This document shows positions 33,788 to 43,108 of a stretch of DNA of 48,329 nt, piece by piece. The notes below the pieces were generated by a model. The model was not told where the DNA came from. It made no database searches and saw nothing but the letters and a program-made list of their open reading frames with translations. The stretch is from positions 1-48,329 of the forward strand of contig DITF01000082.1 of the NCBI GenBank assembly GCA_002422125.1, read 5' to 3'. Position numbers and translations under genes: made by a program. The stretch comes from a bacterium UBP17_UBA6191. GTDB taxonomy: Bacteria; Muiribacteriota; UBA6191. How positions within the stretch are numbered: the stretch's first letter is position 1; each line of letters starts with the position of its first letter.

Positions 33788-36700
33788 TGAAAATAATCTT
33801 TAGAATCTTAACCTTGGTTTTTGCTCTTCTGCCAGAGGTTTGGGCATTTGATTATTTTGTGTATTCGGGAGCCCTGCTTGATAGAAATGGTTTTGCCATT
33901 GTGGTCAACTCGACAATTAACTTTGAGATTTCTTTATATGATTCGGCCTCAGGTGCCAATTCAGCTTACAAACAACAGTTTGATTCAGTGCCCGTGAAAA
34001 ACGGCTTGTTCAAACTTAGGATTGGTCCAGGGCTCCCCGATCTAAACCGCTTTAATTTTATGGAGTTAGTTGTTGATGGGGTTCCTTTGGACTCACGAAT
34101 CAGTTTATTGCCAAACCCTTTGGCGATTGGGGCTAATCGGGCCAATATATCAGAAAATAGCGTACGATTTGGGGGAATGACCACACAGGAGTTTCTGGCC
34201 TTGTCATCCACGGGTGGGGTTGGCCCAACCGTAGCTCTGACGAGGGTAGAGGTTTTAGAATCTCAGATGAGTGATGTCAGGGCTCGGGCACTGTTCACCA
34301 ATGAAACAGCCACAGTAACGGCATCGATTGTCATGGATAGCGTCACCGGTAGATTGCAGTTTCAAGGTTCCATTCCAGGATCAACCCCCAGTACCAGAAT
34401 TTTGGTATACAACTCTTTGGGGCAATCAGCTTTCACAGTCAAATCTGATGGAGAGGTCATTGCCAGTAAGTTTACGGGAAATGGTTCCGGTCTTACCAAT
34501 GTTGAGGCAGATAAACTAAGGCAGGTAACAATTGTTGGTACCGGAGACATTACCTTAGTTGGTGGGTCTGTGTTAATGGGTACAAATTCAGGGGATGGAG
34601 CAGGTCCTGGAACCATTCCCAATGCCGGCCCTGGGGTAACGGGACTATTAACTGGGGATGATTGGATTCGCTTTAACAATAACACTGGTGGTTCTGGGGG
34701 CAGTACGATTCCCACCAATGTTTTGGTTAAGACAGACATTGTAGATAACTTGATTACTAGTGCCACAGATAAGGTTTTGTCAGCCTCACGGGGCGTGTTT
34801 ATTGCTCAGGAGCTGCAAACCTTAAGAACGGATTTGAATGCTGTTGCGGCAGCTAATGGAGCACCAGTTACATTGACTAAAAATGATGTTGGTCTGGGAA
34901 ATGTTGCCAACCTAAATGTGCAGACTGCTTGGCAACAAAACAAAGGTGTTTCGATTGCATCCGATCTGTTTAAGGCTATTGATTCCGATGGTCTAAAACT
35001 TCAGGCCGCAGATGGTACGGGTATTCAGGTTAGACCTTCAGGACGGGTGGGCATTAATTCCTCTTCTCCTGCGGCGGCTTTAGAAGTGAAAGCCACAGGC
35101 AGTTTTCATGTTTTTGGGGCCTATGCGGCAGGAGATTCTACTCCGGCTATGTTTGTAACCACGGCTGGTTTTGTTGGAGTTCGCATGCAAAACCCGGTGC
35201 ATGAACTGGATGTGGCTGGGACAATTCGAGCCCAGACCTTAAGAGGAGATGGCTCCAATATTACTGGGATCACCAAGGCGCAAATCGGTTTAACCAATGT
35301 ACCAAATACCAATATTGCCTATGCAAACCCCATCGCAGCCGATGCCTTTAATGCCACCGAAGTCGGACATTTGAGGGCTGGTAGATTATCCGATGGTACC
35401 CAGCCCTGGAACAATAATGAGGCCACTCTGGCTCCTGGGACTGTGAATGATTATCTTAGAGGGGATCGAACCTGGCAGCTTTTAAATAAAGGGGCGGTTG
35501 GTTTAAGCAATGTCACAAACAATGAGCAGTTAGCCAAGGCTCAAAATTTAAGTGATCTCCCAGATAAACCCCAGTCCCGGACCAATCTTGGTTTGGGTAC
35601 AATCGCTACCCAGAACTCCAATACGGTAGCAATTACGGGAGGAACCGTTAATGGTACAGTCATTGGGGGAGCCACACCGGCGGCAGCAACCTTTACCACC
35701 GTAAATGCCACCACTTTTATTGGAGACGGTTCACAGCTTACGGGCTTAAATATTCCTTCAGCGGGCACTATTGCATCCCAGAATTTTAATGCTGTCTCTC
35801 TTACAGGTGGTAGTATTAACAATATTCCGATTGGCACAGCTACCCCATCTACAGGTAGATTTACCACGGTTACGGCCAATTCATTTATTGGGGACGGTTC
35901 ACAACTCACTGGTATCACCAAGGCATCCATTGGACTTGGCAATGTACCTAATACCAATATTCAGTACTCATCCGCTATTGCAGCCGATCAGTTTAATGGT
36001 ACCGAGGTCGGGAATTTACGGGCCAATCGTTTAGCTGATGGTACTGAACCCTGGGCCAATCGAGAGCCCCTAATCTCAAGCGGAACAACCAATCAGTTTT
36101 TTCGTGGTGATAAAACCTGGCAGACCTTATCGGCTAGTCAATTCAGCGCAACTGAAGTGGGCAATTTGAGAGCCAACTTTTTAGCCGATGGCTCAACCCC
36201 TTGGACTAACAAAGAAAACTCCATTACCGCGGGTACTACAGCCCAGTATTTTCGCGGTGATAAGTCTTGGCAAACTCTGGATAAAACGGCAGTGGGTCTA
36301 AGCAATGTCCCTAATACAAATATTCAATATTCTTCGGCCATACCAGCCGATCAGTTTTTATCAGGTGAGGTCACCAATCTTCGTGCTTCCCAACTAGCCA
36401 ATGGTTCTACTCCTTGGACTCTTAAGGAGAATGCGATTACCGCAGGCACCACGGCCCAGTATTTTCGCGGCGATAAAACTTGGCAGACCTTGGATAAGGC
36501 AGCAATTGGTCTTTCCAATGTTCCCAATACCCATATTCAGTACTCCACCGCTATTGCCGCTGATCAGTTTTTATCAGGTGAGGTCACCAATCTTCGTGCC
36601 TCACAATTAGCCAATGGCTCTACTCCCTGGACAGGTAAAGAAAATGCCATTACCGCAGGCACTACAGCCCAGTATTTTCGTGGTGATAAAACCTGGCAGA

Positions 36701-38784
36701 CCTTGGATAAAACGGCAGTCGGTTTGAATAATGTTCCCAATACCCATATTCAGTATTCTTCAGCTATTGCCGCCGATCAGTTTTTAGCTGGTGAGGTCAC
36801 CAATCTTCGTGCCTCGCAGTTGGCTGACGGTTCCACTCCCTGGACGGCCAAGGAAAATGCCATAACAGCAGGAACCTCACTTCAGTATTTCCGCGGCGAT
36901 AAAACCTGGCAGACCTTAAATGCCACAGCCGTGGGGCTGGCAAATGTTACCAATGACTTGCAGCTAAAACGGGCTTCTAATTTATTGGATTTACAGGATG
37001 TTAATGCAGCCAGAACAAACCTTGGACTTGGAACTATGGCTGAGCAGAATGCCTCTGCCGTTGCCATCACGGGTGGTAGCATTAATGCCACAACCATAGG
37101 GATCTCTAACGCATCTCAGGCCAGTTTTACGGTGCTTACGGCCCAAAGTATGAGAGTGACGGGCTCTGTTACCATCACCCAGAGTCTGACAGTTACCGGC
37201 AATGTAACGGCGGCCTTTTTTTATGGTGATGGCTCCAATCTGACAGGTCTCCCAAACAGTGGAAGCATCGCGGCTCAGAATTCGGATAACATTTCCCTAA
37301 CTGGTGGCACGATTAACAATATTGCAATTGGTGCTAGCACAGCCTCTGCGGGGCGGTTTACTACAGTCACGGCAGTCGATGGATTTTATGGAACCATTAA
37401 AACGGCTCACCAACTTGATATCACCAGAGTTGGTACTTTAGAGAGCCTAAATGTCAGTGGGGCCACCACTTTTGCCGCTGGTCTTGAGGTCACAGGCACA
37501 GTTAATGCCACGGGATTTTCTGGCAGTGGTTCATCACTCACTGGGGTGGTAAAAAGTAGTGGTGCTGAAAATATTTCCGGCGTAAAAACCTTTCAGGATG
37601 GAATTGTCTTGCAGGACTCTCCCAGTGTCTCTGATGGAACCATGAAATTTACCACGAGCTCAGGTTTTGAGGGCCGCAAAGATGGTAAGTGGGTTCCGCT
37701 GGCAGGGGCATTTAAAAATGAAATCCTAAATGATTTGGAGCCCTTCTCCAAAACCAACCATCTGGCACTGGCCAATCTTGTTCAGCATTCCGCTTCGGTC
37801 AAAATTGGATCAACTTGGTATGTAGTGTTTGCTAGTAACGGAATTGGAATACCAAACAGTGGTTTGAAACAATATACCTTTAACGAGTCCACAGGAAATT
37901 TAACAACTCAGTTTCAGATAAGTAATGTGGCTTATCAAAGAGTTTATTTAGAAGTAATTAACGGAGAGCATTATTGTTTTGCCTTAACCGGTCAAAATGG
38001 AGCTGCTGCCACCGGCCATATTTTTAAATGGGATGCAGTCAATAATCGTTTTGGGCCGGCAATTTTTCAAAGTCTTACCTTAGGTAACTCATATTCTTGG
38101 GAGTTTCGCCCAGTTACAATTGGTACGGACCACTTTATTTTATTTCCCTTTACGGGGGTCGCAGCGGCACCAACAACCTTGAATCAACGATTACGAGTTT
38201 ACAAATGGGACGGAGCGTCTTTTGTTGTACATCAGGATCTGGCGGCGGGAATCATCAATCAGATCTTAAGATTTGCGTCCAAAATTCTGCAGGTGGGTAG
38301 TAAGTACTATATGATTTTTGCTAGCACCCAGTTTGGAGCGGTGCTTTTTGAATACAACCCTGCGGCTGGAGGTTCATTTATATCCAGAGGCATTTTGAAT
38401 GGGACATTAATTGGTGATAATGGGCTGAGTGCGGAAATGTTTTCGATTGGCTCAGACTCCTATTTGGCAGTGGGTACACAAATTGCCACTGGCGATCTTT
38501 TGATTTTTAAATGGGATGGGGTTGATTTTGCCTTTTTTCAAAGAATCCGCAAAAAAGACCTGTATCCTTTAGCCAATCCTTTTGGGGTCATTTATGATGT
38601 AACCCACATGCAAAGAGGGGATGCCACATATCTTGTGCTGGCCTCGGAGTGGGTCGCATCAAGGGATGCCAGTCATCATCTACTGCGGTATGAGCCCTCG
38701 GAAAACCAATTCAAAATCAGCCAGCATTTATTGTGGGGGGGACAGTGGCTCAAAATATTGGAGCCCGTGGCAACGCCATCCTAG
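33784..38784 (+). CDS. Large repetitive fibre-like surface protein (frameshifted at its 3' end)
   Basis: A 1666-residue exported protein with signal peptide MMKIIFRILTLVFALLPEVWA. It has an N-terminal beta domain (about 22-120). Next come many repeats resembling phage tail fibre and bacterial trimeric fibre segments: 'GDGS(N/Q)(L/I)TG' units, and 71-residue units with 'GLSNVPNT', 'GSTPWT' and 'YFRGDKTWQTL'. From about residue 1310 to the end a beta-propeller-like region has blades such as 'IFKWDAVNNRFG' and 'VYKWDGASFV'. Translation stops soon after a run of seven G (38735-38741). One extra G would fuse it to the next frame to give 1862 residues. No other phage genes are nearby, so it is taken as a cell-surface or appendage protein. 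Confidence 0.85.
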   Translation: MMKIIFRILTLVFALLPEVWAFDYFVYSGALLDRNGFAIVVNSTINFEISLYDSASGANSAYKQQFDSVPVKNGLFKLRIGPGLPDLNRFNFMELVVDGVPLDSRISLLPNPLAIGANRANISENSVRFGGMTTQEFLALSSTGGVGPTVALTRVEVLESQMSDVRARALFTNETATVTASIVMDSVTGRLQFQGSIPGSTPSTRILVYNSLGQSAFTVKSDGEVIASKFTGNGSGLTNVEADKLRQVTIVGTGDITLVGGSVLMGTNSGDGAGPGTIPNAGPGVTGLLTGDDWIRFNNNTGGSGGSTIPTNVLVKTDIVDNLITSATDKVLSASRGVFIAQELQTLRTDLNAVAAANGAPVTLTKNDVGLGNVANLNVQTAWQQNKGVSIASDLFKAIDSDGLKLQAADGTGIQVRPSGRVGINSSSPAAALEVKATGSFHVFGAYAAGDSTPAMFVTTAGFVGVRMQNPVHELDVAGTIRAQTLRGDGSNITGITKAQIGLTNVPNTNIAYANPIAADAFNATEVGHLRAGRLSDGTQPWNNNEATLAPGTVNDYLRGDRTWQLLNKGAVGLSNVTNNEQLAKAQNLSDLPDKPQSRTNLGLGTIATQNSNTVAITGGTVNGTVIGGATPAAATFTTVNATTFIGDGSQLTGLNIPSAGTIASQNFNAVSLTGGSINNIPIGTATPSTGRFTTVTANSFIGDGSQLTGITKASIGLGNVPNTNIQYSSAIAADQFNGTEVGNLRANRLADGTEPWANREPLISSGTTNQFFRGDKTWQTLSASQFSATEVGNLRANFLADGSTPWTNKENSITAGTTAQYFRGDKSWQTLDKTAVGLSNVPNTNIQYSSAIPADQFLSGEVTNLRASQLANGSTPWTLKENAITAGTTAQYFRGDKTWQTLDKAAIGLSNVPNTHIQYSTAIAADQFLSGEVTNLRASQLANGSTPWTGKENAITAGTTAQYFRGDKTWQTLDKTAVGLNNVPNTHIQYSSAIAADQFLAGEVTNLRASQLADGSTPWTAKENAITAGTSLQYFRGDKTWQTLNATAVGLANVTNDLQLKRASNLLDLQDVNAARTNLGLGTMAEQNASAVAITGGSINATTIGISNASQASFTVLTAQSMRVTGSVTITQSLTVTGNVTAAFFYGDGSNLTGLPNSGSIAAQNSDNISLTGGTINNIAIGASTASAGRFTTVTAVDGFYGTIKTAHQLDITRVGTLESLNVSGATTFAAGLEVTGTVNATGFSGSGSSLTGVVKSSGAENISGVKTFQDGIVLQDSPSVSDGTMKFTTSSGFEGRKDGKWVPLAGAFKNEILNDLEPFSKTNHLALANLVQHSASVKIGSTWYVVFASNGIGIPNSGLKQYTFNESTGNLTTQFQISNVAYQRVYLEVINGEHYCFALTGQNGAAATGHIFKWDAVNNRFGPAIFQSLTLGNSYSWEFRPVTIGTDHFILFPFTGVAAAPTTLNQRLRVYKWDGASFVVHQDLAAGIINQILRFASKILQVGSKYYMIFASTQFGAVLFEYNPAAGGSFISRGILNGTLIGDNGLSAEMFSIGSDSYLAVGTQIATGDLLIFKWDGVDFAFFQRIRKKDLYPLANPFGVIYDVTHMQRGDATYLVLASEWVASRDASHHLLRYEPSENQFKISQHLLWGGQWLKILEPVATPS
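35932..36933 (+). repeat. Tandem 213-bp (71-residue) coding repeats
   Basis: Three consecutive full units start at 36295, 36508 and 36721, each exactly 213 bases. The preceding block 35932-36294 is 363 bases (213 plus a 150-base partial unit). A fourth copy begins at 36934 and then diverges, and older copies lie from 35287. Each unit encodes 'GLxNVPNTxIQYSxAI', 'DQF...EVTNLRASQLA' and 'YFRGDKTWQTL'. The three full units are much more alike than the outer ones, pointing to recent expansion or gene conversion. Confidence 0.92.
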
Positions 38785-39371
38785 AAGTTGATGAGTATAC
38801 TTATATTGTTCAGCCAAGATTCACATCACTTGCGGTAGCACCAGAGGTTGTTGCCCCGGAGTATGTCATTTTTCGTGGTGAGTTGAATTCCAAATACCTG
38901 TCTTCTCTGGCCGTGGGTCGGTTAGGTGTGGGGGTTGAGGTTCCGAGTGTGACCCTTGAGGTTAAAGGAAACACTTTTATTACCGGAGACTTAAATGTCA
39001 GCGGGACTAAAAACTTTAATATCCAGGATCCAAGATATAAAAATGATGTATCCAGAAGACTGGTGCATTCGGCCTTAGAGGGCTCAGAAGCTGCGGTGTA
39101 TTACCGAGGTCGGGCCAAACTGCAAAGGGGTCGCGTAACCATTCAATTGCCCGATTATTTTGAGGCTCTGACGGCCAAAGAAGAACGAACCGTACAGCTT
39201 ACCCCCATCAATGGATTTTCACCTTTGTTTTTGCATGGAGAGGTCGAAGACTCAAAATTTGAGGTCATGACAACGGTTCATGGTCGTGAGGATCAAGAAT
39301 TTTTCTGGGAGGTTAAGGCCGTCAGAAAAGACATACCAAGGCTTGAGGTTGAGAGAGTGGTTTATAAGTGA
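38733..39371 (+). pseudogene. C-terminal part of the fibre protein in the +1 frame
   Basis: The open frame from a GTG at 38733 (212 residues) continues the propeller pattern of the upstream protein ('EYTYIVQPRFTSLAV'). It then gives a fibre-type C-terminal domain: 'GNTFITGDLNVSGTKNFNIQDP', 'VHSALEGSEAAVYYRGRAKL' and 'VTIQLPDYFEALTAKEERTVQLTPI'. This matches the conserved C-terminal domain seen in many bacterial tail-fibre-like proteins ('HSSVESPEMLNIYSGN..V.LPDYFEALN..F.YQLTPIG'). It has no signal peptide and no ribosome-binding site of its own, so it is the separated end of the upstream gene, not an independent one. Confidence 0.8.
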
Positions 39372-39380
39372 GTTACGAGA

Positions 39381-41549
39381 CTAAAAATCTATTTTGTAGC
39401 TGAGTTGGATTCTTCTGCCTCTAGGAGGAGTTAGCATCTTATGACTGCTTACAGTATAGTTTAAGCTGCGGTAGTCTTCATCTAATACATTTAAAAGATC
39501 TATTCCGAGTTGATGTGATTTATTGTGTTGGTAGGTTAGGCCTAAATCGTGAATTAGGGCTGAGGGTTGTTCAGAAGGATTGATACCGGAACCGTCCTGC
39601 CTTTTTCCCAAGTAGCGGCTAGTGGTATATAGGCTGAAATTTTTACAGATTTTATGGTCTATTCCCACAGCTCCGTTCATTTTCATGCTACCTGGCATGG
39701 GATTGGTAACGGTGGTAATGTCTGTGTAGTCCATAAAATTAAGATTGGTATACCATCTTGTTTTAGAGTTTAACCTCTCGCTTAACTCAACTTCCCAGCC
39801 TTTGGAATGAATAATTCCGTTGCGATTGGTATAGGTATTTGCAGAGGCTCGCAAAAGATTCGTCAGTCGCATACTATAATGGGTTACGGAGATTTGTCGA
39901 TCACCCCGTTTCATGGATTTGGACCAGTTGTACTCCCAGGATTCCACGGTTTCCTCTCTCAGATTTACCGAGCCACGAAAGGCCACCGTGGGAATATTAC
40001 TGAAAAGTTCAAATGGGCTGGGATATCGAAAGCCTTTACCCCAGATGACTTTGAGAAATTCGTCCTTTTTTAACTCAAAAGTGACAGCATATTTAGGTGT
40101 GTATCCAGCCCCGACAATTTGATGTGAATTGCGACGATTGGCTGCTAACAGGGTAACTTTGTCCGAGGCTTTATAGATTCCCTGAATATAAAGACCTTCT
40201 ATCTGTATGGATCCAGGTATTAGACTATAGAACTCATTGGCAGGCAGGGGAGTTTGAGTAAAGACTCTGGAGGCCCAATTAACATTTGCGCCAAAAGTTC
40301 TTTGCCCAAAAGAAACTCTTTCATGGTTAAAACCCAATATCAGGTTTAACCTATTTCCGATTTGCCTTTCGGCTTGAATTTCAAATTCATGTGCTTTGGA
40401 ATCTGAATCCAGACTAAATAAGTACAAATCGTATTCTCGTACCTTTTCCGAGGAATCAGAGGTTTTGAATGTAGTTTTTATTTTTGTACTGGGGGAAAGA
40501 TTGCGGCTATATTCTAACCCTAACCAATTTTGTTGAATTTCATTCTCGGAACGCACCCTTCCCGGCTCATGAAAGGATGTAGGAATATGAAATAGTGCCG
40601 GGTCTCTGTAAAAGGGACTGCCTAGAGTTGCCCTTTCAAAAATTCCGCCCCAGAATGGGATTCTGGCATCTTCCTGATATGAGGAATTCCGCTTAGACAG
40701 ATAGGAGCCATAACTTAGTTTTAGATCTTGAAACTGGGAGACACCCAAAAAGGATCGGTTGTCATAATCCAGACGAAAATCTGAGGCTTGACCAGGATAA
40801 GAGCGGACTACTCCTCTGCCACTCAGTAAATTATCAAATCCATTGATTTGATTGGCGTGATACTGGTAGTCCCCGGCTTTGGCCCGATCGGTTCCGTCTT
40901 CACCAGATATTCTCAGCGAGAAAAAATGCTGATGATTGTGGTTTCTTTCAAAATAACCCAAGCTTGTCCCAAAAACTCCGGCACCGCCAAGAACAAACTG
41001 GGCAAAATTATTTTCATAACCTTTTCCATCAAAGGTTTCAATGTTAATTACCCCGGAATAGGCATTGGATCCATATAAAACCGATCCCGGGCCACGAACC
41101 AGCTCCAGCCGTTTGATACTTTCTTTGGGAATGGAATCCAGATTAAAGTTGGGTCCAGTTGGATCATTTAGCTTAATCCCATTGATCACAAGCAAAACCT
41201 TATTGTTATAAATCTGGTTCTGAATCATCCTGATATTGATGTATTGCCGACCCAGATGACCTTCTTCAATATGAACCCCAGGCGCAGTCTTTAGAAGATC
41301 GTAAACTGAATCAAATTTTTGGATATCTCGTTGGGTGTACACTTTGACTATAGAGGGAGTGGAAAGAGATGAGTCCAGTTTTTTGGTAGCTCCAGTGGTG
41401 GCATCCTTGTTCATGGAATTGGAAATGTCCAGAAGTAGGTTGTGTACCCTGTCAGGAGGGGGAGTCTGTGCCTCTGTTTGTCGGGATATCAATAGTCCGG
41501 CCAGTCCCACGAGCCGGGAAAAATTTTTCAGTTTTTGTGTCCCATTCAT
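39381..41549 (-). CDS. TonB-dependent outer-membrane receptor
   Basis: This 722-residue receptor has a signal peptide ending near residue 28. The plug domain (about 60-180) shows 'DSVYDLLKTAPGVHIEEG', 'NIRMIQNQ', 'VLLVINGIKLNDP', 'SIKRLELVRGPGSVLYGSNAYSGVINIET'. The rest is a 22-strand-type beta barrel ending in the aromatic 'QLSYKIDF'. It imports a ligand with TonB energy. The barrel gives no clear ligand, though the form is close to siderophore and cobalamin receptors. It is the last gene in a run with tatD and tcdA, with 68 bases between it and tcdA's end. No clear Fur box precedes it. Confidence 0.93.
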   Translation of the reverse strand: MNGTQKLKNFSRLVGLAGLLISRQTEAQTPPPDRVHNLLLDISNSMNKDATTGATKKLDSSLSTPSIVKVYTQRDIQKFDSVYDLLKTAPGVHIEEGHLGRQYINIRMIQNQIYNNKVLLVINGIKLNDPTGPNFNLDSIPKESIKRLELVRGPGSVLYGSNAYSGVINIETFDGKGYENNFAQFVLGGAGVFGTSLGYFERNHNHQHFFSLRISGEDGTDRAKAGDYQYHANQINGFDNLLSGRGVVRSYPGQASDFRLDYDNRSFLGVSQFQDLKLSYGSYLSKRNSSYQEDARIPFWGGIFERATLGSPFYRDPALFHIPTSFHEPGRVRSENEIQQNWLGLEYSRNLSPSTKIKTTFKTSDSSEKVREYDLYLFSLDSDSKAHEFEIQAERQIGNRLNLILGFNHERVSFGQRTFGANVNWASRVFTQTPLPANEFYSLIPGSIQIEGLYIQGIYKASDKVTLLAANRRNSHQIVGAGYTPKYAVTFELKKDEFLKVIWGKGFRYPSPFELFSNIPTVAFRGSVNLREETVESWEYNWSKSMKRGDRQISVTHYSMRLTNLLRASANTYTNRNGIIHSKGWEVELSERLNSKTRWYTNLNFMDYTDITTVTNPMPGSMKMNGAVGIDHKICKNFSLYTTSRYLGKRQDGSGINPSEQPSALIHDLGLTYQHNKSHQLGIDLLNVLDEDYRSLNYTVSSHKMLTPPRGRRIQLSYKIDF

Positions 41550-41617
41550 TACTTAATGAGCTTAATGGTACAGAAACAGACAGTCAAGGATTCCGATGAG
41601 CATCTAGTACAATTTGC

Positions 41618-42349
41618 CTACTTTTTTACATTTTGCATTAAGTCTCGAACTGCTTTTGAGGCACAGAAGGCCCCAAAAAGTGGGGGCATCCAGGAAATGG
41701 TCCCGATTACGGACTTTTTATTACGGCTGCCGTCTGTTTCCAAAAGTCTTGATTTATCAATTTCCTCTGGAGAAAAGACAACCCAAAATCCTGAGCGGAT
41801 GTTCGCTTGATGCAGGCGTTTTCTTAGGGTTTTGGCCAAGGTACACTGATAGGACTTACTTATGTCTGAGATGCAAATTTTTTCTGGATCAAATTTGCCT
41901 CCGGCCCCCATAGCGGATATAAGGGGCAGACCAGCCTTGAGGCAGCCAATAATCAGGCTTACCTTGGGGGAAAGGGTATCAATACAATCTAAAACATAAT
42001 CATAGCGATTTTCAGAAAATAATTCCGACATGGCATTTTCATCCAGGTATTTATCAATACAATGAACGATTAAATCTGGGTTGATATCCAAAAGCCTCTC
42101 CCGTAGAGCCATGGCCTTATTTTTTCCCTTTGTGGAATCAAGGGCCACAAGCTGACGGTTTTTATTCGAGGCCTCAATTTCATCCCCATCTACAATTGTG
42201 AGTTGTCCAACTCCTGAGCGACAGAGACACTCAGTGGCAAAACCACCAACTCCTCCCAGTCCAACCACCAGGACATGGCTGTTTTTTAAGGTGTTTACGG
42301 CCTCATCCCCAATTAACATTCTTTCGCGAATTAACCAATCTTCTTGCAT
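41618..42349 (-). CDS. tcdA: tRNA threonylcarbamoyladenosine dehydratase TcdA
   Basis: This 243-residue E1-like/ThiF-family ATPase converts t6A37 in ANN-decoding tRNAs to cyclic ct6A. The nucleotide site 'GLGGVGG' is at residues 30-36. The conserved Asp and Arg regions 'VDGDEIEASNKNRQ' and 'YDYVLDCIDTLSPK' follow. TcdA-type signatures 'MGAGGKFDPEKICISDISKS' and 'LAKTLRKRL' distinguish it from MoeB and ThiF. It lacks CxxC zinc motifs, as TcdA does. It overlaps the end of the tatD-like gene by 19 bases. Confidence 0.92.
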   Translation of the reverse strand: MQEDWLIRERMLIGDEAVNTLKNSHVLVVGLGGVGGFATECLCRSGVGQLTIVDGDEIEASNKNRQLVALDSTKGKNKAMALRERLLDINPDLIVHCIDKYLDENAMSELFSENRYDYVLDCIDTLSPKVSLIIGCLKAGLPLISAMGAGGKFDPEKICISDISKSYQCTLAKTLRKRLHQANIRSGFWVVFSPEEIDKSRLLETDGSRNKKSVIGTISWMPPLFGAFCASKAVRDLMQNVKK

Positions 42350-42999
42350 GGGTCCAGTTTGCCATAAAAATTGAAAAAATTGCCATGAATCTGATCAATC
42401 AGCTCCTCCATGTTAATCTCAAGCAGTGTAGCAGCCTGCTGGTAGACATCCTTAATGGTTACTGTGATCTGATCGTCTGTTTCCAAAAGAATGTATTGTT
42501 TGGGAACTTTCTTAAAGGCCGATATTGTTTTTTTGGAGTTACCAAAAAGTGAGGGACCAAAACCCAGGTAGATTCCCTGAGCGGTTAAAGATAAAGCTTC
42601 CTCGGGGCTACCAAAAAATCCGTGAATCATAATGGGTTGCAGCACACCAAGCTTTCTAGCCATTTGAATACATAATGTATGAGAACGGACACTATGCAAA
42701 ATCAGGGGAAATGAGGTTTCTGCAACAAGTTCTAAAAAGCTTTTGTAGGCCCTAATCTGTAAATCCCAGTTGGTGAGGCAGGATTTATCCAGTCCAGCTT
42801 CACCAAGTCCTACCAAATGTGGATGGGACAGATTTTGCCTGAGGTCTTGTAGCCTGAGATCAAATTGGGGTAAAAGGTGCCAGGGGTGCAGTCCAAGAGT
42901 GAATGAGCCGTGTGCAGGTAAAGGGCGGCCAGCATCCAAGCATAGAACCTCTAAGGCATCTGAAGATTGGGAAAAATGTGTGTGAGAGTTGAAATACAT
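42331..42999 (-). CDS. TatD-family metal-dependent hydrolase (DNase), short form
   Basis: A 222-residue TIM-barrel hydrolase. The metal ligands of the TatD family are all visible: His6 and His8 ('NSHTHF'), Glu67 ('GLGEAGLDK'), His102 ('LILHSVRSH'), His126 ('IMIHGFFGS') and Asp175 ('LLETDDQ'). TatD proteins are 3'-5' exonucleases for DNA or RNA with repair roles. This one is shorter than the usual 255-265 residues, with several shortened loops, so its substrate may differ. It overlaps tcdA and is divergent from the cytochrome peroxidase gene across a 109-base region. Confidence 0.88.
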   Translation of the reverse strand: MYFNSHTHFSQSSDALEVLCLDAGRPLPAHGSFTLGLHPWHLLPQFDLRLQDLRQNLSHPHLVGLGEAGLDKSCLTNWDLQIRAYKSFLELVAETSFPLILHSVRSHTLCIQMARKLGVLQPIMIHGFFGSPEEALSLTAQGIYLGFGPSLFGNSKKTISAFKKVPKQYILLETDDQITVTIKDVYQQAATLLEINMEELIDQIHGNFFNFYGKLDPCKKIG

Positions 43000-43031
43000 A
43001 GGTAATTGTCTGGAACAGTTCTAATCCTTAC

Positions 43032-43061
43032 TTGCATACCAGTAATTTAGAAGGATATGAT
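43032..43061 (+). promoter_or_regulatory. Candidate promoter of the cytochrome c peroxidase
   Basis: TATGAT (43056-43061) is preceded at 18 bases by the weak TTGCAT (43032-43037). The gene start at 43109 has a good ribosome-binding site CAGGAG 9 bases upstream. Confidence 0.35.
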
Positions 43062-43108
43062 AAACGCAACAGGACATCTAGTATTAAACTACTGGCAGGA
43101 GTACAAAA

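Noticed and set aside
34362..34766. A 134-codon minus-strand open frame inside the fibre gene.
   Set aside because: Its Pro/Val-rich translation is the antisense of the low-complexity repeats, with no start signals or family features.
35932..36933. Regularly spaced repeats as a CRISPR array.
   Set aside because: Units are 213 bp, contiguous and wholly coding, with no spacers and no cas genes.
33784..39371. Fibre-like gene as part of a prophage.
   Set aside because: It has a signal peptide and a lipoprotein partner, and no capsid, terminase, integrase or lysis genes are nearby.
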